64,000 bases of DNA from Actinophytocola gossypii. GTDB lineage: Bacteria > Actinomycetota > Actinomycetes > Mycobacteriales > Pseudonocardiaceae. This document shows positions 8,865 to 18,157 of this stretch, piece by piece. Numbering within the stretch: position 1 is the stretch's first letter; the number at the start of each line of letters is the position of its first letter. The stretch lies in contig NZ_JAFFZE010000010.1 in assembly GCF_025165815.1 (NCBI RefSeq), positions 310,001-374,000 on the forward strand, read 5' to 3'. A program made the translations under genes and the position numbers. A model generated the notes under the pieces. The model did no database searches. It saw only the letters and a program-made list of their open reading frames with translations, and had not been told where the DNA came from.

Positions 8865-9919
8865 GGCTCCAGGCTATGCACCAGCTCCACGACCCTGGTC
8901 AGCACGGTCGGGTCGGTCTCCGGCAGCACCCCGTGGCCCAGGTTGAACACGTGCCCACCGGCCGCCCGGCCCTCCGCCACGATCCGCCGGACCTCGCGCT
9001 CCACGGCGTCGAAGTCGGCCAGCAGCACCGCCGGGTCGAGGTTGCCCTGCACCACCGGCGCCGGCCGGCCCGGCACGGTCAGCCGGCGCACCGCCTCGTC
9101 GAGCGGCACCCGCCAGTCGACGCCGACGACGTCCGCGCCGGCGTCGCGCATGGCCGGCAGCAGTTCGCCGGTGCCGACGCCGAAGTGGATCTTCGGTACC
9201 TCGCGGACCGTGTCCAGTACGCGGGTCGAGTGCGGCAGCACGAACTCGCGGTAGTCCCGCTCGGACAGCGCGCCGGCCCACGAGTCGAACAGCTGCACCG
9301 CCTGCACGCCGGCCGCGACCTGTTCCGCCAGGAACGTGCTGGTGATGCCGGCCAGCGCGCCGAGCAGCGCGTGCCAGGTCTCCGGCTCCGAGTGCATCAG
9401 CGCCTTGGTGCGCTCGTGGTGGCGGCTCGGACCGCCCTCGATCAGGTACGACGCCAGCGTGAACGGCGCGCCGGCGAACCCGATCAGCGGTGTCTCGCCC
9501 AGCTCGGCACGCAGCAGCCGGACGGCCTCGGCGACCGGCGCGACCTGCTCGGCGTGCAGCTCGGGCAGGGCGTCGACCGCCGCCCTGGTGCGCACCGGCT
9601 CGGCCACCACCGGGCCGGTGCCGGGCACGATGTCGACGTCGAGCCCGGCGGCCACCAGCGGCACGACGATGTCGCTGAACAGGATCGCCGCGTCCACGCC
9701 GTGCCGGCGGACCGGCTGCATGGTGATCTCGCGGACCAGGTCGGGGGTGAAGCACGCCCGCAGCATCGGGATGTCCTTGCGGACCTCGCGGTACTCGGGA
9801 AGGGACCGACCCGCCTGGCGCATGAACCAGACCGGGACGCGGGCGGGGGTACCACCCGCGGCGGCCACCAGCAGCGGCGCTGTGGTGGTGCGGGGGGCGG
9901 CATCGGGCACGGAAGTCAT
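8861..9919 (-). CDS. hemE: Uroporphyrinogen decarboxylase
   Basis: This 352-residue enzyme converts uroporphyrinogen III to coproporphyrinogen III in the cytoplasm. The family signature [19 protein letters not shown] is near the N-terminus and [17 protein letters not shown] lies mid-protein. ATG at 9919 gives the usual family length. The TGA stop shares bases with the GTG of hemY, making hemE the first gene of hemE-hemY-hemQ-CoA-transferase. It is divergent from the DUF3000 gene, as in other actinobacteria. Confidence 0.97.
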   Translation of the reverse strand: MTSVPDAAPRTTTAPLLVAAAGGTPARVPVWFMRQAGRSLPEYREVRKDIPMLRACFTPDLVREITMQPVRRHGVDAAILFSDIVVPLVAAGLDVDIVPGTGPVVAEPVRTRAAVDALPELHAEQVAPVAEAVRLLRAELGETPLIGFAGAPFTLASYLIEGGPSRHHERTKALMHSEPETWHALLGALAGITSTFLAEQVAAGVQAVQLFDSWAGALSERDYREFVLPHSTRVLDTVREVPKIHFGVGTGELLPAMRDAGADVVGVDWRVPLDEAVRRLTVPGRPAPVVQGNLDPAVLLADFDAVEREVRRIVAEGRAAGGHVFNLGHGVLPETDPTVLTRVVELVHSLEP

Positions 9920-10041
9920 AACGACACGAATCGTGCCACGGGGCGCCGGCGGCCCTGGTTTGACCTCCCGCCACCCTGGGTACGTAGGAAGATCACGGTG
10001 ACCTCCGGCGCGGCGTACACGCTCACTAGCTCGGGTGGTCT

Positions 10042-10047
10042 TACAGT
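10042..10047 (+). promoter_or_regulatory. -10 box TACAGT, leaderless start of DUF3000 gene
   Basis: TACAGT fits TANNNT and ends 8 bases before the GTG at 10056, so transcription would begin at or next to the start codon. No ribosome-binding site is visible. Confidence 0.5.
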
Positions 10048-10055
10048 TACGAGTC

Positions 10056-10622
10056 GTGACCAGAACGTCGGCACCGCCCGAACTGTTCACTCAGGCCGTC
10101 GCAGCCCTGAAGTCGCTGCGTCCGCGGCCGGAGTTGGAGCTCGGTGTGGTGCGCGCACCGCAACGCCTGGCACCGTGGGCCTACGCGATCACCGCCGAGG
10201 TCAACGGGCCGGCGGACGTGCTCGCCACCGGGCGGCTCGTCCTGCTGCACGACCCGGAGGGCCCGGAGTCCTGGGACGGCGTGCTGCGCCTGGTCGCCTA
10301 CGTCCGGGCCGAGCTCGACGCCGAGCTGGCCGACGACCCGCTGCTGCCGACGGTCGGCTGGTCCTGGCTGACCGACGCGCTGGCCGCCACCGGCGCGGAG
10401 TACACGGCGCTGGGCGGAACCGTCACCGACACCTCCTCGGCCCGGTTCGGCGACATCTCCGGCCCGGCCCGCACCGACGACCTCGAGCTCCGCGCGTCCT
10501 GGACCCCGGTGGACGCGAACCTCGTCCCGCACGGCGAGGCGTTCTGCGACCTGATGGCGAGCGTGGTGGGCCTGCCCCCGGTCGGCGTCACCGTCTTCTC
10601 CCAGCGGCAGGGCACGCCCTGA
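10056..10622 (+). CDS. DUF3000 family protein
   Basis: This is a 188-residue conserved actinobacterial protein of unknown function, recognised by [20 protein letters not shown] and by its location between hemE and the RNase D region. It has no signal peptide or membrane segment. GTG 10056 is preferred over the upstream in-frame GTG because a -10 box sits at the right distance. The last bases, including the stop codon, form the start of the palindromic repeat at 10616. Confidence 0.88.
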   Translation: MTRTSAPPELFTQAVAALKSLRPRPELELGVVRAPQRLAPWAYAITAEVNGPADVLATGRLVLLHDPEGPESWDGVLRLVAYVRAELDAELADDPLLPTVGWSWLTDALAATGAEYTALGGTVTDTSSARFGDISGPARTDDLELRASWTPVDANLVPHGEAFCDLMASVVGLPPVGVTVFSQRQGTP

Positions 10623-10668
10623 AGGTGACCTCGAGGACGCCGGGCGTCTCGAAGGTCACCTTCGGGGC
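10616..10668. terminator. 53-bp palindromic element, copy 2, at a convergent junction
   Basis: The arms are 10616-10638 and 10646-10668 with a 7-base loop, the same 23-7-23 layout as the hemY copy (47 of 53 bases identical). It begins inside the DUF3000 gene, whose stop TGA is at 10620-10622, and ends three bases before the stop of the convergent dipeptidase gene. Here it can serve as a bidirectional terminator. Confidence 0.75.
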
Positions 10669-10671
10669 TCC

Positions 10672-11820
10672 TCAGCGGGCGACGTCCTCGGCGGCGGCCA
10701 GGGCGCGGAGGACGTTCTCGCCGGCGAGCTTGGCGCAGTCCCGCTCGCTCCAGCCCCGCTCCAGCAGGGCCGCGAACAGCGCGGGGTAGCGGCTCACGTC
10801 CTCCAGGCCGACCGGGAGCGCGCTGACGCCGTCGTAGTCACCGCCCAGGCCGATGTGGTCGATGCCGGCGACCTCGCGGGCGTGCTCCACGTGCTTGACC
10901 ACCTCGTCGATGCCCACGTGCGGCATGGGCGGGCCGGACCACGTCTTGGCGAAGCGGTTCCGCTCGTCGACGTCGTTGTGGTCCAGGCCGGCCTCGGTCA
11001 TCGCCTCGTGCACCCGCTTGTCCCACTCCACCAGGGCGTCCGACACGAAGTAGGGCACGAACGTCACCATGCACACCCCGCCGTTCCCGGCCAGACGTTC
11101 CAGCACGTCGTCCGGCACGTTGCGCGGGTGGTCGGTGACCGCCCGGCACGAGGAGTGGCTGAAGATCACCGGAGCCGTGCTCACGTCCAGCGCGTCCCGC
11201 ATCGTCGTGGCCGCGACGTGCGAGAGGTCCACCAGCATGCCGATCCGGTTCATCTCGGCCACCACCTCGCGGCCGAAGTCGGTCAGGCCGCCCACCGCTG
11301 GCTCGTCGGTCGCCGAGTCGGCCCACGGCACGTTCTCGTTGTGCGTGAGCGTCATGTACCGCACGCCGAGCCGGTACAGCGCGCGCAGCACGCCGAGCGA
11401 CGAGTCGATGCAGTGGCCGCCCTCGGCGCCGAGCATCGACGCGACCCGGCCGTCGGCGAACGCGGCCCTGGCCTCGGCGGCGGTGGACACCACCCGCAGG
11501 TGCTCGGGGTACCGTTCGGCGAGGGTGTGCACCAGCTCCGCCTGCTGCACGACGGCGGTGACCGCGGCGTCGCCGGTGAACCGGCACGGCACGTACACCG
11601 ACCAGAACTGCAGCCCGACCCCGCCGGCGCGCAGCCGGGCGAGGTCGGTGTGCAGCCCGGGCTGGTGCTCGGTCAGGTCGACGCCGAAGCCGTCCGCGCG
11701 GGTTGTGTCGACACCCGGCAGGGACCGCAGCGCCCACGGCAGATCGTTGTGTCCATCGACCAGTGGAGTGGCGCCGAGCAACTGCCGCGCCCGCTCGAAG
11801 TAACCGTTCTGCACAACCAC
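10672..11820 (-). CDS. Membrane-dipeptidase family (peptidase M19) zinc dipeptidase
   Basis: This 382-residue protein belongs to the renal dipeptidase family, which hydrolyses dipeptides with a binuclear zinc centre. The zinc ligands are recognisable: His24 and Asp26 (VDGHND), bridging Glu133 (GAEGGH), His201 (DLSHVA) and His222 (FSHSS); GLGGDYDG near residue 310 supplies the acidic residue. No signal peptide is seen, so it is probably cytoplasmic despite the family name. The start is GTG 11820, with a second in-frame GTG two codons later. It is absent from the corresponding place in mycobacteria. Confidence 0.92.
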   Translation of the reverse strand: MVVQNGYFERARQLLGATPLVDGHNDLPWALRSLPGVDTTRADGFGVDLTEHQPGLHTDLARLRAGGVGLQFWSVYVPCRFTGDAAVTAVVQQAELVHTLAERYPEHLRVVSTAAEARAAFADGRVASMLGAEGGHCIDSSLGVLRALYRLGVRYMTLTHNENVPWADSATDEPAVGGLTDFGREVVAEMNRIGMLVDLSHVAATTMRDALDVSTAPVIFSHSSCRAVTDHPRNVPDDVLERLAGNGGVCMVTFVPYFVSDALVEWDKRVHEAMTEAGLDHNDVDERNRFAKTWSGPPMPHVGIDEVVKHVEHAREVAGIDHIGLGGDYDGVSALPVGLEDVSRYPALFAALLERGWSERDCAKLAGENVLRALAAAEDVAR

Positions 11821-11871
11821 GACCCCGTTTCATCGTGTACCGACTCTTATTCGTTACGTCACCAACAAGAT

Positions 11872-11889
11872 GTCACCCGATCGTGTGAC
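11872..11889. promoter_or_regulatory. Near-perfect 18-bp dyad upstream of the dipeptidase gene
   Basis: GTCAC, one base, CGATCG, one base, GTGAC: a palindrome with only one mismatched pair, 52 bases upstream of the dipeptidase start in the 248-bp divergent gap before the response regulator. It is a possible operator; no binding protein can be assigned. Confidence 0.35.
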
Positions 11890-12068
11890 GTCTGCACGCC
11901 AGAGTGATGTCTCGATTGGATAGATAACGAATTGATCATCCCGCTAACCCGCTTGGGGGGCTAGGCTGCCCTCGTCGACACCACTTTCGGTCCAATGGCG
12001 GCGCGGCTGTTTGGCCGAAGGTCCCGGTGTAGGTCGGGGGGCACGACCGACTCCAGGGAGGTAGTGAC

Positions 12069-12785
12069 GTGGCTGCCGTCGGCTTAGGTCAGGCCGTTCG
12101 AACCACGCCAGCCGGCGTCTTGCCGGCGAACATGGTCCCGCACCCGCGGGAAGAGCTGTTCTCGGTGTTGGTGGTCGATGACCATCCGTTGTTGAGGGAG
12201 GCGATAGCTGCCCGGTTGACCCAGATGGGTGCGGGCACCGTTCACGAGGCCGCCACGGTGGCCGAAGCGAGGGCGCGAGCGCTGGCCACCGGGCCGTGCG
12301 ACCTGGCGATCCTCGACCTCGGTCTGCCGGACGGCAGCGGTATCGAGCTGGTCACCGAGCTGCGCGGCCATGGTTGGCCGCGGATCGTGGTGCTGGCGTC
12401 ATCGGACGACCCGTACGCCGTGCGTTCGGCCTTCCAGGCAGGGGCTCAGGCCTACCTGCTGAAGTCGGCCTCGCCGGTGGTGGTGACCGACGGGGTGCGG
12501 CGGGTGCTCGAGGGCGGCGTGTACGCCGACCCGAGTGTCGCGCCGATCCTCGCCACGGGCACCAGGGTCCCCGGCACCGACAACACCCCGCGCGAGCTGT
12601 CCGCGCGCGAGGTCGAGGTGCTCCAGCTCGTCGCGGACGGCCAGTCCAACAAGGAGATCGGCGAGGGGCTCAACCTGTCTGCACTGACGGTGAAGAGCCA
12701 CCTCTCGCGGATCGGCCGCAAGTTGGGCACCGGTGACCGGGCGCAGATGGTCGCGTTGGCCATGCGCGCGGGCGTGATCCGCTGA
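12069..12785 (+). CDS. Orphan NarL/LuxR-type response regulator
   Basis: This 238-residue regulator has an N-terminal receiver domain from residue about 31 (FSVLVVDDHPLLREAIAARL), with the phosphoacceptor Asp83 (AILDLGLPDGSG), and a C-terminal LuxR helix-turn-helix (LSAREVEVLQLVADGQSNKE, then LSALTVKSHLSRIGRKLG). No kinase gene lies next to it. GTG 12069 follows GGGAGG by seven bases; an internal ATG at 12132 is the alternative start. It probably controls genes elsewhere. Confidence 0.92.
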   Translation: MAAVGLGQAVRTTPAGVLPANMVPHPREELFSVLVVDDHPLLREAIAARLTQMGAGTVHEAATVAEARARALATGPCDLAILDLGLPDGSGIELVTELRGHGWPRIVVLASSDDPYAVRSAFQAGAQAYLLKSASPVVVTDGVRRVLEGGVYADPSVAPILATGTRVPGTDNTPRELSAREVEVLQLVADGQSNKEIGEGLNLSALTVKSHLSRIGRKLGTGDRAQMVALAMRAGVIR

Positions 12786-12923
12786 GCGGAACATGATCGG
12801 AACGTCGGCGGATCGGGGCGCGGGGCACAGTGCGCTCCCCGGTCCGCCGGTGTTCGGTCCCGCCTTGATCACAGCTCGACCGCATAGCTCCAGGTTAGAG
12901 GGACACCCGCACCCTCGGTCCCG

Positions 12924-12929
12924 TATGGT
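12924..12929 (+). promoter_or_regulatory. -10 box TATGGT, leaderless start of rnd
   Basis: TATGGT ends 8 bases before the GTG start of the RNase D gene at 12938, and there is no ribosome-binding sequence. This fits a leaderless transcript. Confidence 0.5.
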
Positions 12930-12937
12930 CATCCGCC

Positions 12938-14179
12938 GTGGGCGAATCGGGGACCGAAACTGACGGGGAGGACCGACCGGAGCCGGTACTGCTGACCCAG
13001 CCTGTGGCCGGCACACCGGACGTGGTCGAGACGTCCGAGGCACTGCGCGCGGCAGCGGACGCGCTGGCCGCCGGGCGCGGACCGATCGCGGTGGACACGG
13101 AGAGAGCGTCCGGCTACCGCTACTCCCAGCGCGCCTACCTGGTGCAGGTGCGCCGCGAGGACGCGGGCACCGTCCTGGTCGACCCGGTCGCGCTGCACGA
13201 CCGCATCGACCCCCTGATCGCGGCGCTCGCCGACACCGAGTGGGTGCTGCACGCCGCCTCCCAGGACCTGCCGTGCCTGGCCGAGCTGGGCCTGGCGCCC
13301 GCGCGTCTGTTCGACACCGAGCTGGCCGGCCGGCTCGCCGGGTTCGAGCGGGTCGCCCTCGGCACGCTGGTCGAGCTGCTGCTCGGCTACCACCTGGAGA
13401 AGGGTCACGGCGCCGCCGACTGGTCTCGCCGCCCGCTCCCCCAGGACTGGCTGGACTACGCCGCCCTCGACGTCGAGCTTCTCATCGAGTTGCGCGACGC
13501 GCTCGAGACCGAACTGGCCGACCAGGGCAAGCTGGCGTGGGCGCTGGAGGAGTTCGAGGCACTGCGCGTCGCACCGCCCCCGCCGCCGAGGGCAGAGCCG
13601 TGGCGCCGCACGTCCGGGATCCACCGGGTGCGCTCCCCGCGCGGGCTGGCCGCGGTCCGGGCGCTGTGGGAGGCCAGGGACGCGCTGGCCAGGCAGCGGG
13701 ACATCGCACCCGGCCGGGTGCTGCCGGACAGCTCGATCGTGCAGGCCGCGATCGCGGCGCCGACCAGCGAGGCCGACCTGCTCCAGCTGCCGGTGTTCAA
13801 GGGCCGCGCCCAGCGCCGGATCGCCGACCTGTGGGTACGTGCCCTGCGCACCGCGGCCGGTCTGTCCCGCTCCGAGCTGCCCGACCCGTCACCGCCGCAC
13901 GACGGCCCGCCCCCGCCGAACCGCTGGGCGGACCGGGACCCGGCCGCCGCCGCCCGCCTCGCCGCGGCCCGCGGCGCGCTGACCACGATCGCCCAGGACA
14001 ACCGGCTCCCGATCGAGAACCTGCTCCAGCCGGACCTGGTGCGGCGCACCTGCTGGCGGCCGCCGGACCCGCTCGGCACCGACACGGTCGCCGACGCGCT
14101 GCGGACCGGTGGGGCACGGGAGTGGCAGATCAACCTGACCGTCGACGCGCTGGCCACCGCGCTCAACGGCACCGGCTGA
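12938..14179 (+). CDS. rnd: Ribonuclease D
   Basis: This 413-residue 3'-5' exoribonuclease of the DEDD group trims RNA 3' ends. The Exo I acidic pair is Asp53 and Glu55 (IAVDTERASGYRYSQRAYLV), the Exo II aspartate is Asp110 (HAASQDLPCL) and Exo III is DWLDYAALDVELL. An HRDC domain follows from about residue 220 (VRALWEARDALARQRDIAPG). It corresponds to the actinobacterial RNase D normally found between DUF3000 and dxs. The gene starts at GTG 12938 without a leader. Confidence 0.93.
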   Translation: MGESGTETDGEDRPEPVLLTQPVAGTPDVVETSEALRAAADALAAGRGPIAVDTERASGYRYSQRAYLVQVRREDAGTVLVDPVALHDRIDPLIAALADTEWVLHAASQDLPCLAELGLAPARLFDTELAGRLAGFERVALGTLVELLLGYHLEKGHGAADWSRRPLPQDWLDYAALDVELLIELRDALETELADQGKLAWALEEFEALRVAPPPPPRAEPWRRTSGIHRVRSPRGLAAVRALWEARDALARQRDIAPGRVLPDSSIVQAAIAAPTSEADLLQLPVFKGRAQRRIADLWVRALRTAAGLSRSELPDPSPPHDGPPPPNRWADRDPAAAARLAAARGALTTIAQDNRLPIENLLQPDLVRRTCWRPPDPLGTDTVADALRTGGAREWQINLTVDALATALNGTG

Positions 14180-14183
14180 GCGC

Positions 14184-15017
14184 ATGGCCGGGCGGGTCCG
14201 GATCGGCACCTCGGGGTGGGTGTACCCGCCGTGGCGCGGGGTGTTCTATCCGGAGAAGCTGGCGCACCGCCGGGAGTTGGAGCACCTGTCCGGCCGGCTC
14301 AACTCGGTGGAGATCAACGGCAGCTTCTACTCGCTGCAACGGCCGTCGAGCTACCTGTCCTGGCGCGGGCAGACCCCGGACGGGTTCGAGTTCGCGGTCA
14401 AGGGCGGGCGTTTCATCACCCATATGAAGCGGTTGAGCGACGTCGAGACGCCGCTGGCGAACTTCTTCGCCTCCGGAGTCCTGGCGCTCGGCGACAAGCT
14501 CGGTCCGTTCCTGTGGCAGCTCCCGCCGAACCTCCCGTACGACCGGGAGCAGCTGACCAGGTTCTTCGCGATGCTGCCGCGCAGCACGGTCGAGGCCGCC
14601 GAGCTGGCCGCCCGGCACGACGAGCGCCTGGACGGCCGGGCGCTGACCGTCGCGGAGTTCCGGGCGCCGCTGCGGCACGCGCTGGAGGTCCGGCACCCGA
14701 GCTTCACCGATCCGGGGTTCCCGGACGTCCTCCGCGCGCACGACGTCGGCCTGGTGATCGCCGACGCGGCCGCCGACTGGCCGTACCTGGAGCAGGTGAC
14801 CACGGACTTCGCCTACGTGCGCCTGCACGGCAGCACAGAGCTGTACACCAGCGGGTACACGCCCGAGTCACTCGACGAGTGGGCCGAGCGGATCCGCGGC
14901 TGGACCGCCGCGGGCGTCGACACCTACGCCTACTTCGACAACGACGCCAAGGTCCGCGCGCCGTTCGACGCCCTGGCGCTCAGCGAACGCCTGGACGTGC
15001 GATGGCCCGGAGCGTGA
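14184..15017 (+). CDS. DUF72 (YecE-like) family protein
   Basis: This is a 277-residue TIM-barrel protein of the DUF72 family, recognised by RIGTSGWVYPPWRGVFYPE and SVEINGSFYSLQRPSSYLSW. The biochemical role of the family is not established. It starts four bases after the RNase D stop and may be cotranscribed with it. The C-terminal YAYFDNDAKVRAPFDAL is typical of the family. Confidence 0.9.
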   Translation: MAGRVRIGTSGWVYPPWRGVFYPEKLAHRRELEHLSGRLNSVEINGSFYSLQRPSSYLSWRGQTPDGFEFAVKGGRFITHMKRLSDVETPLANFFASGVLALGDKLGPFLWQLPPNLPYDREQLTRFFAMLPRSTVEAAELAARHDERLDGRALTVAEFRAPLRHALEVRHPSFTDPGFPDVLRAHDVGLVIADAAADWPYLEQVTTDFAYVRLHGSTELYTSGYTPESLDEWAERIRGWTAAGVDTYAYFDNDAKVRAPFDALALSERLDVRWPGA

Positions 15018-15471
15018 GTTCCACCAGGTGCTCGATCGCGCCCGGCGCCGGGTCGGGCATCAGTTGGGCGATGTCGTTCGCGGTCACGCCGGGAGCGATG
15101 GATCGGTCGCAGCGGTCGACGGCTTGCTGACCGATCTGCGTGAGGTGGGCGAGGCATCCTCGAGATCCACGTGGACTGGTGGGCCAACGCCCGGAGGCCG
15201 CGGTGCGCCCGATCGTCGGCATCATCGACGACCCGAGGCCGGGGTGGGCCGTGTACCGGGGTGCCGGCGAGCTGGCCATCGACGTCGGCGACCGGGCCGC
15301 GCAGGACGCCGCACGCCTGGCCGCGGCGGTCGAACCCGATTAGCGGGTGCGACGGCCGAAGATCGCCGCGCGCCCGGCACGCCGTTCCGCGGACGCTCGC
15401 GTTGCTCGGGTGTTGCTCGCACCGTCAGCGGACGCGAACACACTCGCCCCAACCTGACCGGGAGGACGCAC
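15018..15471. pseudogene. Gap with two gene-like fragments, no intact gene
   Basis: This 454-base gap has no convincing complete gene. On the plus strand IHVDWWANAR (about 15168-15197) and AVRPIVGIIDDPRPGWAVYR running to a stop at 15343 look like pieces of one protein in two frames, as if broken by a frameshift. On the minus strand, 15150-14980 could encode a C-terminal-like piece (QQAVDRCDRSIAPGVTANDI, then EHLVELTLRAI) whose end overlaps the DUF72 gene. Neither is recognised. The MFS ribosome-binding GGGAGG is at 15459-15465. Confidence 0.3.
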
Positions 15472-16671
15472 ATGCCGTTACGCCACGGCTCGCCGGCGCT
15501 GGTGGTCGCGCTCGGGTTCGCCGCCATCGTGTTCGACGGGTACGACCTCATCGTCTTCGGGTCGGTCGTGCCGGCGTTGCTGGAGCATCCGGGATGGGAC
15601 CTGACCGCCGCCCAGGTCGGGGCGATCGGCAGTTACGCGCTCATCGGGATGCTCGTGGGGGCGATCAGCTCGGGGTGGCTCACCGACCTGTTCGGGCGGC
15701 GACGGCTGTTCGTCGGGTGCCTGGCGTGGTTCTCGGTGATGATGATCGGGGTGGCGTTGGCGCCGAACCCGGAACTGCTCGGGGTGTTCCGCTTCCTGGC
15801 GGGGCTGGGGTTCGGGGGGATCGCGCCGACGGCGATCGCGCTCGTGGTGGAGTCCGTTCCCGCGTCGCGGAAGAACCTGTGGAACGCGGTCATGCTCGCC
15901 GGGTTCCCGGTCGGCGGGGTGCTCGCGGCCGTGCTGGCGGTCGCCATGCTCGAACCGTACGGCTTCCGGGTGTTGTTCCTGATCGGCGCGCTGCCGCTGG
16001 TCACGCTCGTGCCGCTGGCGCTGTGGCTGCTGCCGGAGTCGCCGCAGTTCCGGCGCGCTCGGTCGAGCCTGCGCGGGATTCCGCTCGGGCCGCTGACCTA
16101 CTTCGCCGTCGCCAACTTCGCCGGGTTCCTGCTCGTGTTCGGGCTCAACACCTGGCTGCCGCAGCTGATGCGGCTCGCCGGGTACGACCTCGGGTCGGCG
16201 CTCGGCTTCCTGCTCGTGCTGAACCTCGGTGCCGTCGCCGGGGGGCTGGCGGGATCGGCACTGGCGGACCGGTGGGGCGGGCGCTGGGTCGCGACCGGGC
16301 TGTTCGTCGTAGCGGCGGTGTCGCTCGCGTTGGTGGCGCTGCCGATGCCGGTCGTGCTCGTGTACCTGGTCGTCGCGGTCGCGGGGGCGGCGACGATCGG
16401 GAACCAGATCGTCGTCTACGGGTACGTCGCGACCCACTTCCCGGCCGAACACCGGGCCACCGCGCTCGGGGTCACCTCGGGCATCGGCCGGCTCGGGGCG
16501 GCGATCGGGCCGGTGCTCGGCGGGCTGCTGGTCGGCGCCGGGCTGACGGTGAACGTCGGGGTGTTCGCGGCGGTCGCGCTGCTCGGGGCGCTCGCGTCCG
16601 CGCTCGCGGTGCGGCGCGAGCCGGCGGAGGTGACGCGGTTCCCCGCCGGCTCGCTGTCCAGGGCCGCCTGA
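15472..16671 (+). CDS. MFS transporter, aromatic-acid:proton symporter type
   Basis: This 399-residue protein has about 12 membrane segments. It starts with FDGYDLIVFGSVVPALLEHP, the motif of the aromatic-acid:H+ symporter (AAHS, PcaK/BenK-like) family, and has the MFS loop SGWLTDLFGRRR between segments 2 and 3. It probably imports an aromatic or other organic acid. ATG 15472 is preceded by GGGAGG at a good distance. It is slightly shorter than typical members, with a short central loop. No aromatic catabolic genes are adjacent, so the substrate is open. Confidence 0.88.
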   Translation: MPLRHGSPALVVALGFAAIVFDGYDLIVFGSVVPALLEHPGWDLTAAQVGAIGSYALIGMLVGAISSGWLTDLFGRRRLFVGCLAWFSVMMIGVALAPNPELLGVFRFLAGLGFGGIAPTAIALVVESVPASRKNLWNAVMLAGFPVGGVLAAVLAVAMLEPYGFRVLFLIGALPLVTLVPLALWLLPESPQFRRARSSLRGIPLGPLTYFAVANFAGFLLVFGLNTWLPQLMRLAGYDLGSALGFLLVLNLGAVAGGLAGSALADRWGGRWVATGLFVVAAVSLALVALPMPVVLVYLVVAVAGAATIGNQIVVYGYVATHFPAEHRATALGVTSGIGRLGAAIGPVLGGLLVGAGLTVNVGVFAAVALLGALASALAVRREPAEVTRFPAGSLSRAA

Positions 16672-16693
16672 CCAACCTCCCTGGACATCACAG

Positions 16694-17116
16694 CTAAGCG
16701 ACGGCGGTGCCTTCGAGTTCGACCAGCAGGGTGGGGACAGCCAGCCGGGTCACGCCGAGCATCGTGCTGGTCGGGGCCACCCCGGCGGCGTCCAGCCGGG
16801 ACGCCAGCACACCGTAGTGCTGGATGAGCAGGTCGACGTCGGTGGTGTAGACGTTGAGCCGGACGAGGTTCCCGAGGGACATGCCGCCCGCGCCGAGAAC
16901 GGCCTCCAGGTTGTCCAGGCTCAGCGTCAGCTGCGCGGCCAGGTCGTCGGCGTGCTGGGGCGTGCCGTCGGCGCTCAGCGCGGTCTGTCCCGCGCAGTAC
17001 AGGGTCCGGGTGTGCCCGGAGACGAGTTCGCCCTGGTTGTAGCCCAGTTCCTTCGACCACGTCCACGGGTTGACCGTCGTACGTTCCACTGTCACATCAG
17101 GCTCCGTTCGGTTCAT
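16694..17116 (-). CDS. RidA/YjgF family protein
   Basis: This 140-residue protein belongs to the RidA family, which hydrolyses reactive enamine/imine intermediates. The characteristic segments are GHTRTLYCAGQTALSADG, LDNLEAVLGAGGMSLGNLVR and the ending TLLVELEGTAVA. The C-terminal arginine expected in the classic active site (near PxxxVExE) is not obvious, so it may be a divergent member. It is divergent from the WYL regulator with a 19-bp palindrome between them, which suggests direct control. Confidence 0.88.
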   Translation of the reverse strand: MNRTEPDVTVERTTVNPWTWSKELGYNQGELVSGHTRTLYCAGQTALSADGTPQHADDLAAQLTLSLDNLEAVLGAGGMSLGNLVRLNVYTTDVDLLIQHYGVLASRLDAAGVAPTSTMLGVTRLAVPTLLVELEGTAVA

Positions 17117-17144
17117 CGACAGTGGTGCGAGCCTGGCAAGGAAT

Positions 17145-17163
17145 CACGACACCCTGTGTCGTG
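17145..17163. promoter_or_regulatory. Perfect 8-3-8 operator between RidA and WYL genes
   Basis: CACGACAC-CCT-GTGTCGTG is an exact palindrome in the 66-bp divergent gap. It ends 7 bases before the WYL -10 box and so covers its -35 region. It is probably the binding site of the WYL regulator on both genes. Confidence 0.6.
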
Positions 17164-17170
17164 TATTCGG

Positions 17171-17176
17171 TACGGT
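17171..17176 (+). promoter_or_regulatory. -10 box TACGGT, leaderless start of WYL regulator
   Basis: TACGGT ends 6 bases before GTG 17183, the expected distance for a transcript starting at the start codon. Confidence 0.55.
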
Positions 17177-17182
17177 CTTCTG

Positions 17183-18157
17183 GTGCGCGCCGACCGGTTG
17201 GTCTCGCTGGTGCTGCTGCTGCGCCAGCGCGGTCGGCTGTCCGCGGCGACGCTGGCCAGGGAGCTGGAGGTGTCCACCAGGACGGTGTTGCGGGACATCG
17301 AGGCGCTGTCCTCGGCGGGTGTCCCGGTCTACGCCGAACGCGGCCGGCACGGCGGTTTCGCGTTGTTGCCCGGTTTCCAGGCGGAGCTGACCGGGCTGAA
17401 CCACGACGAGGCGCTCGCGCTGCTGGTCGCCGGGTCGCGGCGTGGGGCGCAGGTGTTCGGCCTCGGCTCGGCGCTCGCCTCGGCGATGCTGAAGGTGGTC
17501 GACGCGCTGCCGGCGGGCCAGCGGGACACCGCGGCCGGCGCGGTGCGGCGGCTGCTCATCGACCCGGAGTCCGACCTGCTCGCGCGGCGGGTGGTCGCCG
17601 ACGAGGTGCCCGACGCGACGGTGGCCGAGATCCGGCGGGCGGTGTTCGCCGGGCACAAGCTGCGGATCCGGTACGCGGCAGTGGACCAGGCGCCGGCGTG
17701 GCGGACGGTGGACCCGATCGGGCTGGTCACCGTGCGCGACCAGGGCTACCTGCTGGCCACGAGGTCCGGCGCGGACCGCACCTACCGGCTGTCCCGGGTG
17801 CTGGCCGCCGAGGAACTGGACGAGCCGGCGGACCGGCCGGAGCGGGTCGACCTGGACCGCGCGTGGCAGGAACGCGGCACCCGGTTCCGGACCGGTGGGG
17901 ACCAGGTCGCCGTCCTGGTACGGCTGAACCCGGCACGGCGGTCGGACCTGGTGAACACCGCGCTCGCCGTCCGCGCGGAGGAGGTCGACGCGGACGGCTG
18001 GCTGCGCCTGGAGGTGACCTTCCAGGACGCGCGGCACGCCGAGTGGACCATATGGCAACTCGCCACGAACGCGGAAGCCCTTGCGCCGCAGTGGTTACGC
18101 GCCTCCCTGCACGACCGCGCAGCCGCGATCGCCGACCGCTACGGGGCGACGTCATGA
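17183..18157 (+). CDS. DeoR-type HTH / WYL domain transcriptional regulator
   Basis: This 324-residue regulator has an N-terminal HTH (RADRLVSLVLLLRQRGRLSA, then ELEVSTRTVLRDIEALSSAG) and a WYL domain from about residue 135, built around AVDQAPAWRTVDPIGLVTVRD. WYL domains sense small ligands or nucleic acid. GTG 17183 is chosen because the -10 box is 6 bases upstream and the HTH starts immediately. It overlaps the GNAT gene by ATGA. It probably regulates the divergent RidA gene and itself through the palindrome at 17145. Confidence 0.9.
   Translation: MRADRLVSLVLLLRQRGRLSAATLARELEVSTRTVLRDIEALSSAGVPVYAERGRHGGFALLPGFQAELTGLNHDEALALLVAGSRRGAQVFGLGSALASAMLKVVDALPAGQRDTAAGAVRRLLIDPESDLLARRVVADEVPDATVAEIRRAVFAGHKLRIRYAAVDQAPAWRTVDPIGLVTVRDQGYLLATRSGADRTYRLSRVLAAEELDEPADRPERVDLDRAWQERGTRFRTGGDQVAVLVRLNPARRSDLVNTALAVRAEEVDADGWLRLEVTFQDARHAEWTIWQLATNAEALAPQWLRASLHDRAAAIADRYGATS

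Noticed and set aside
5368-10090. Ferrochelatase expected within the haem cluster
   Set aside because: All genes here are accounted for (hemE, hemY, hemQ, CoA-transferase); no HemH-like protein is present, so it must lie elsewhere.
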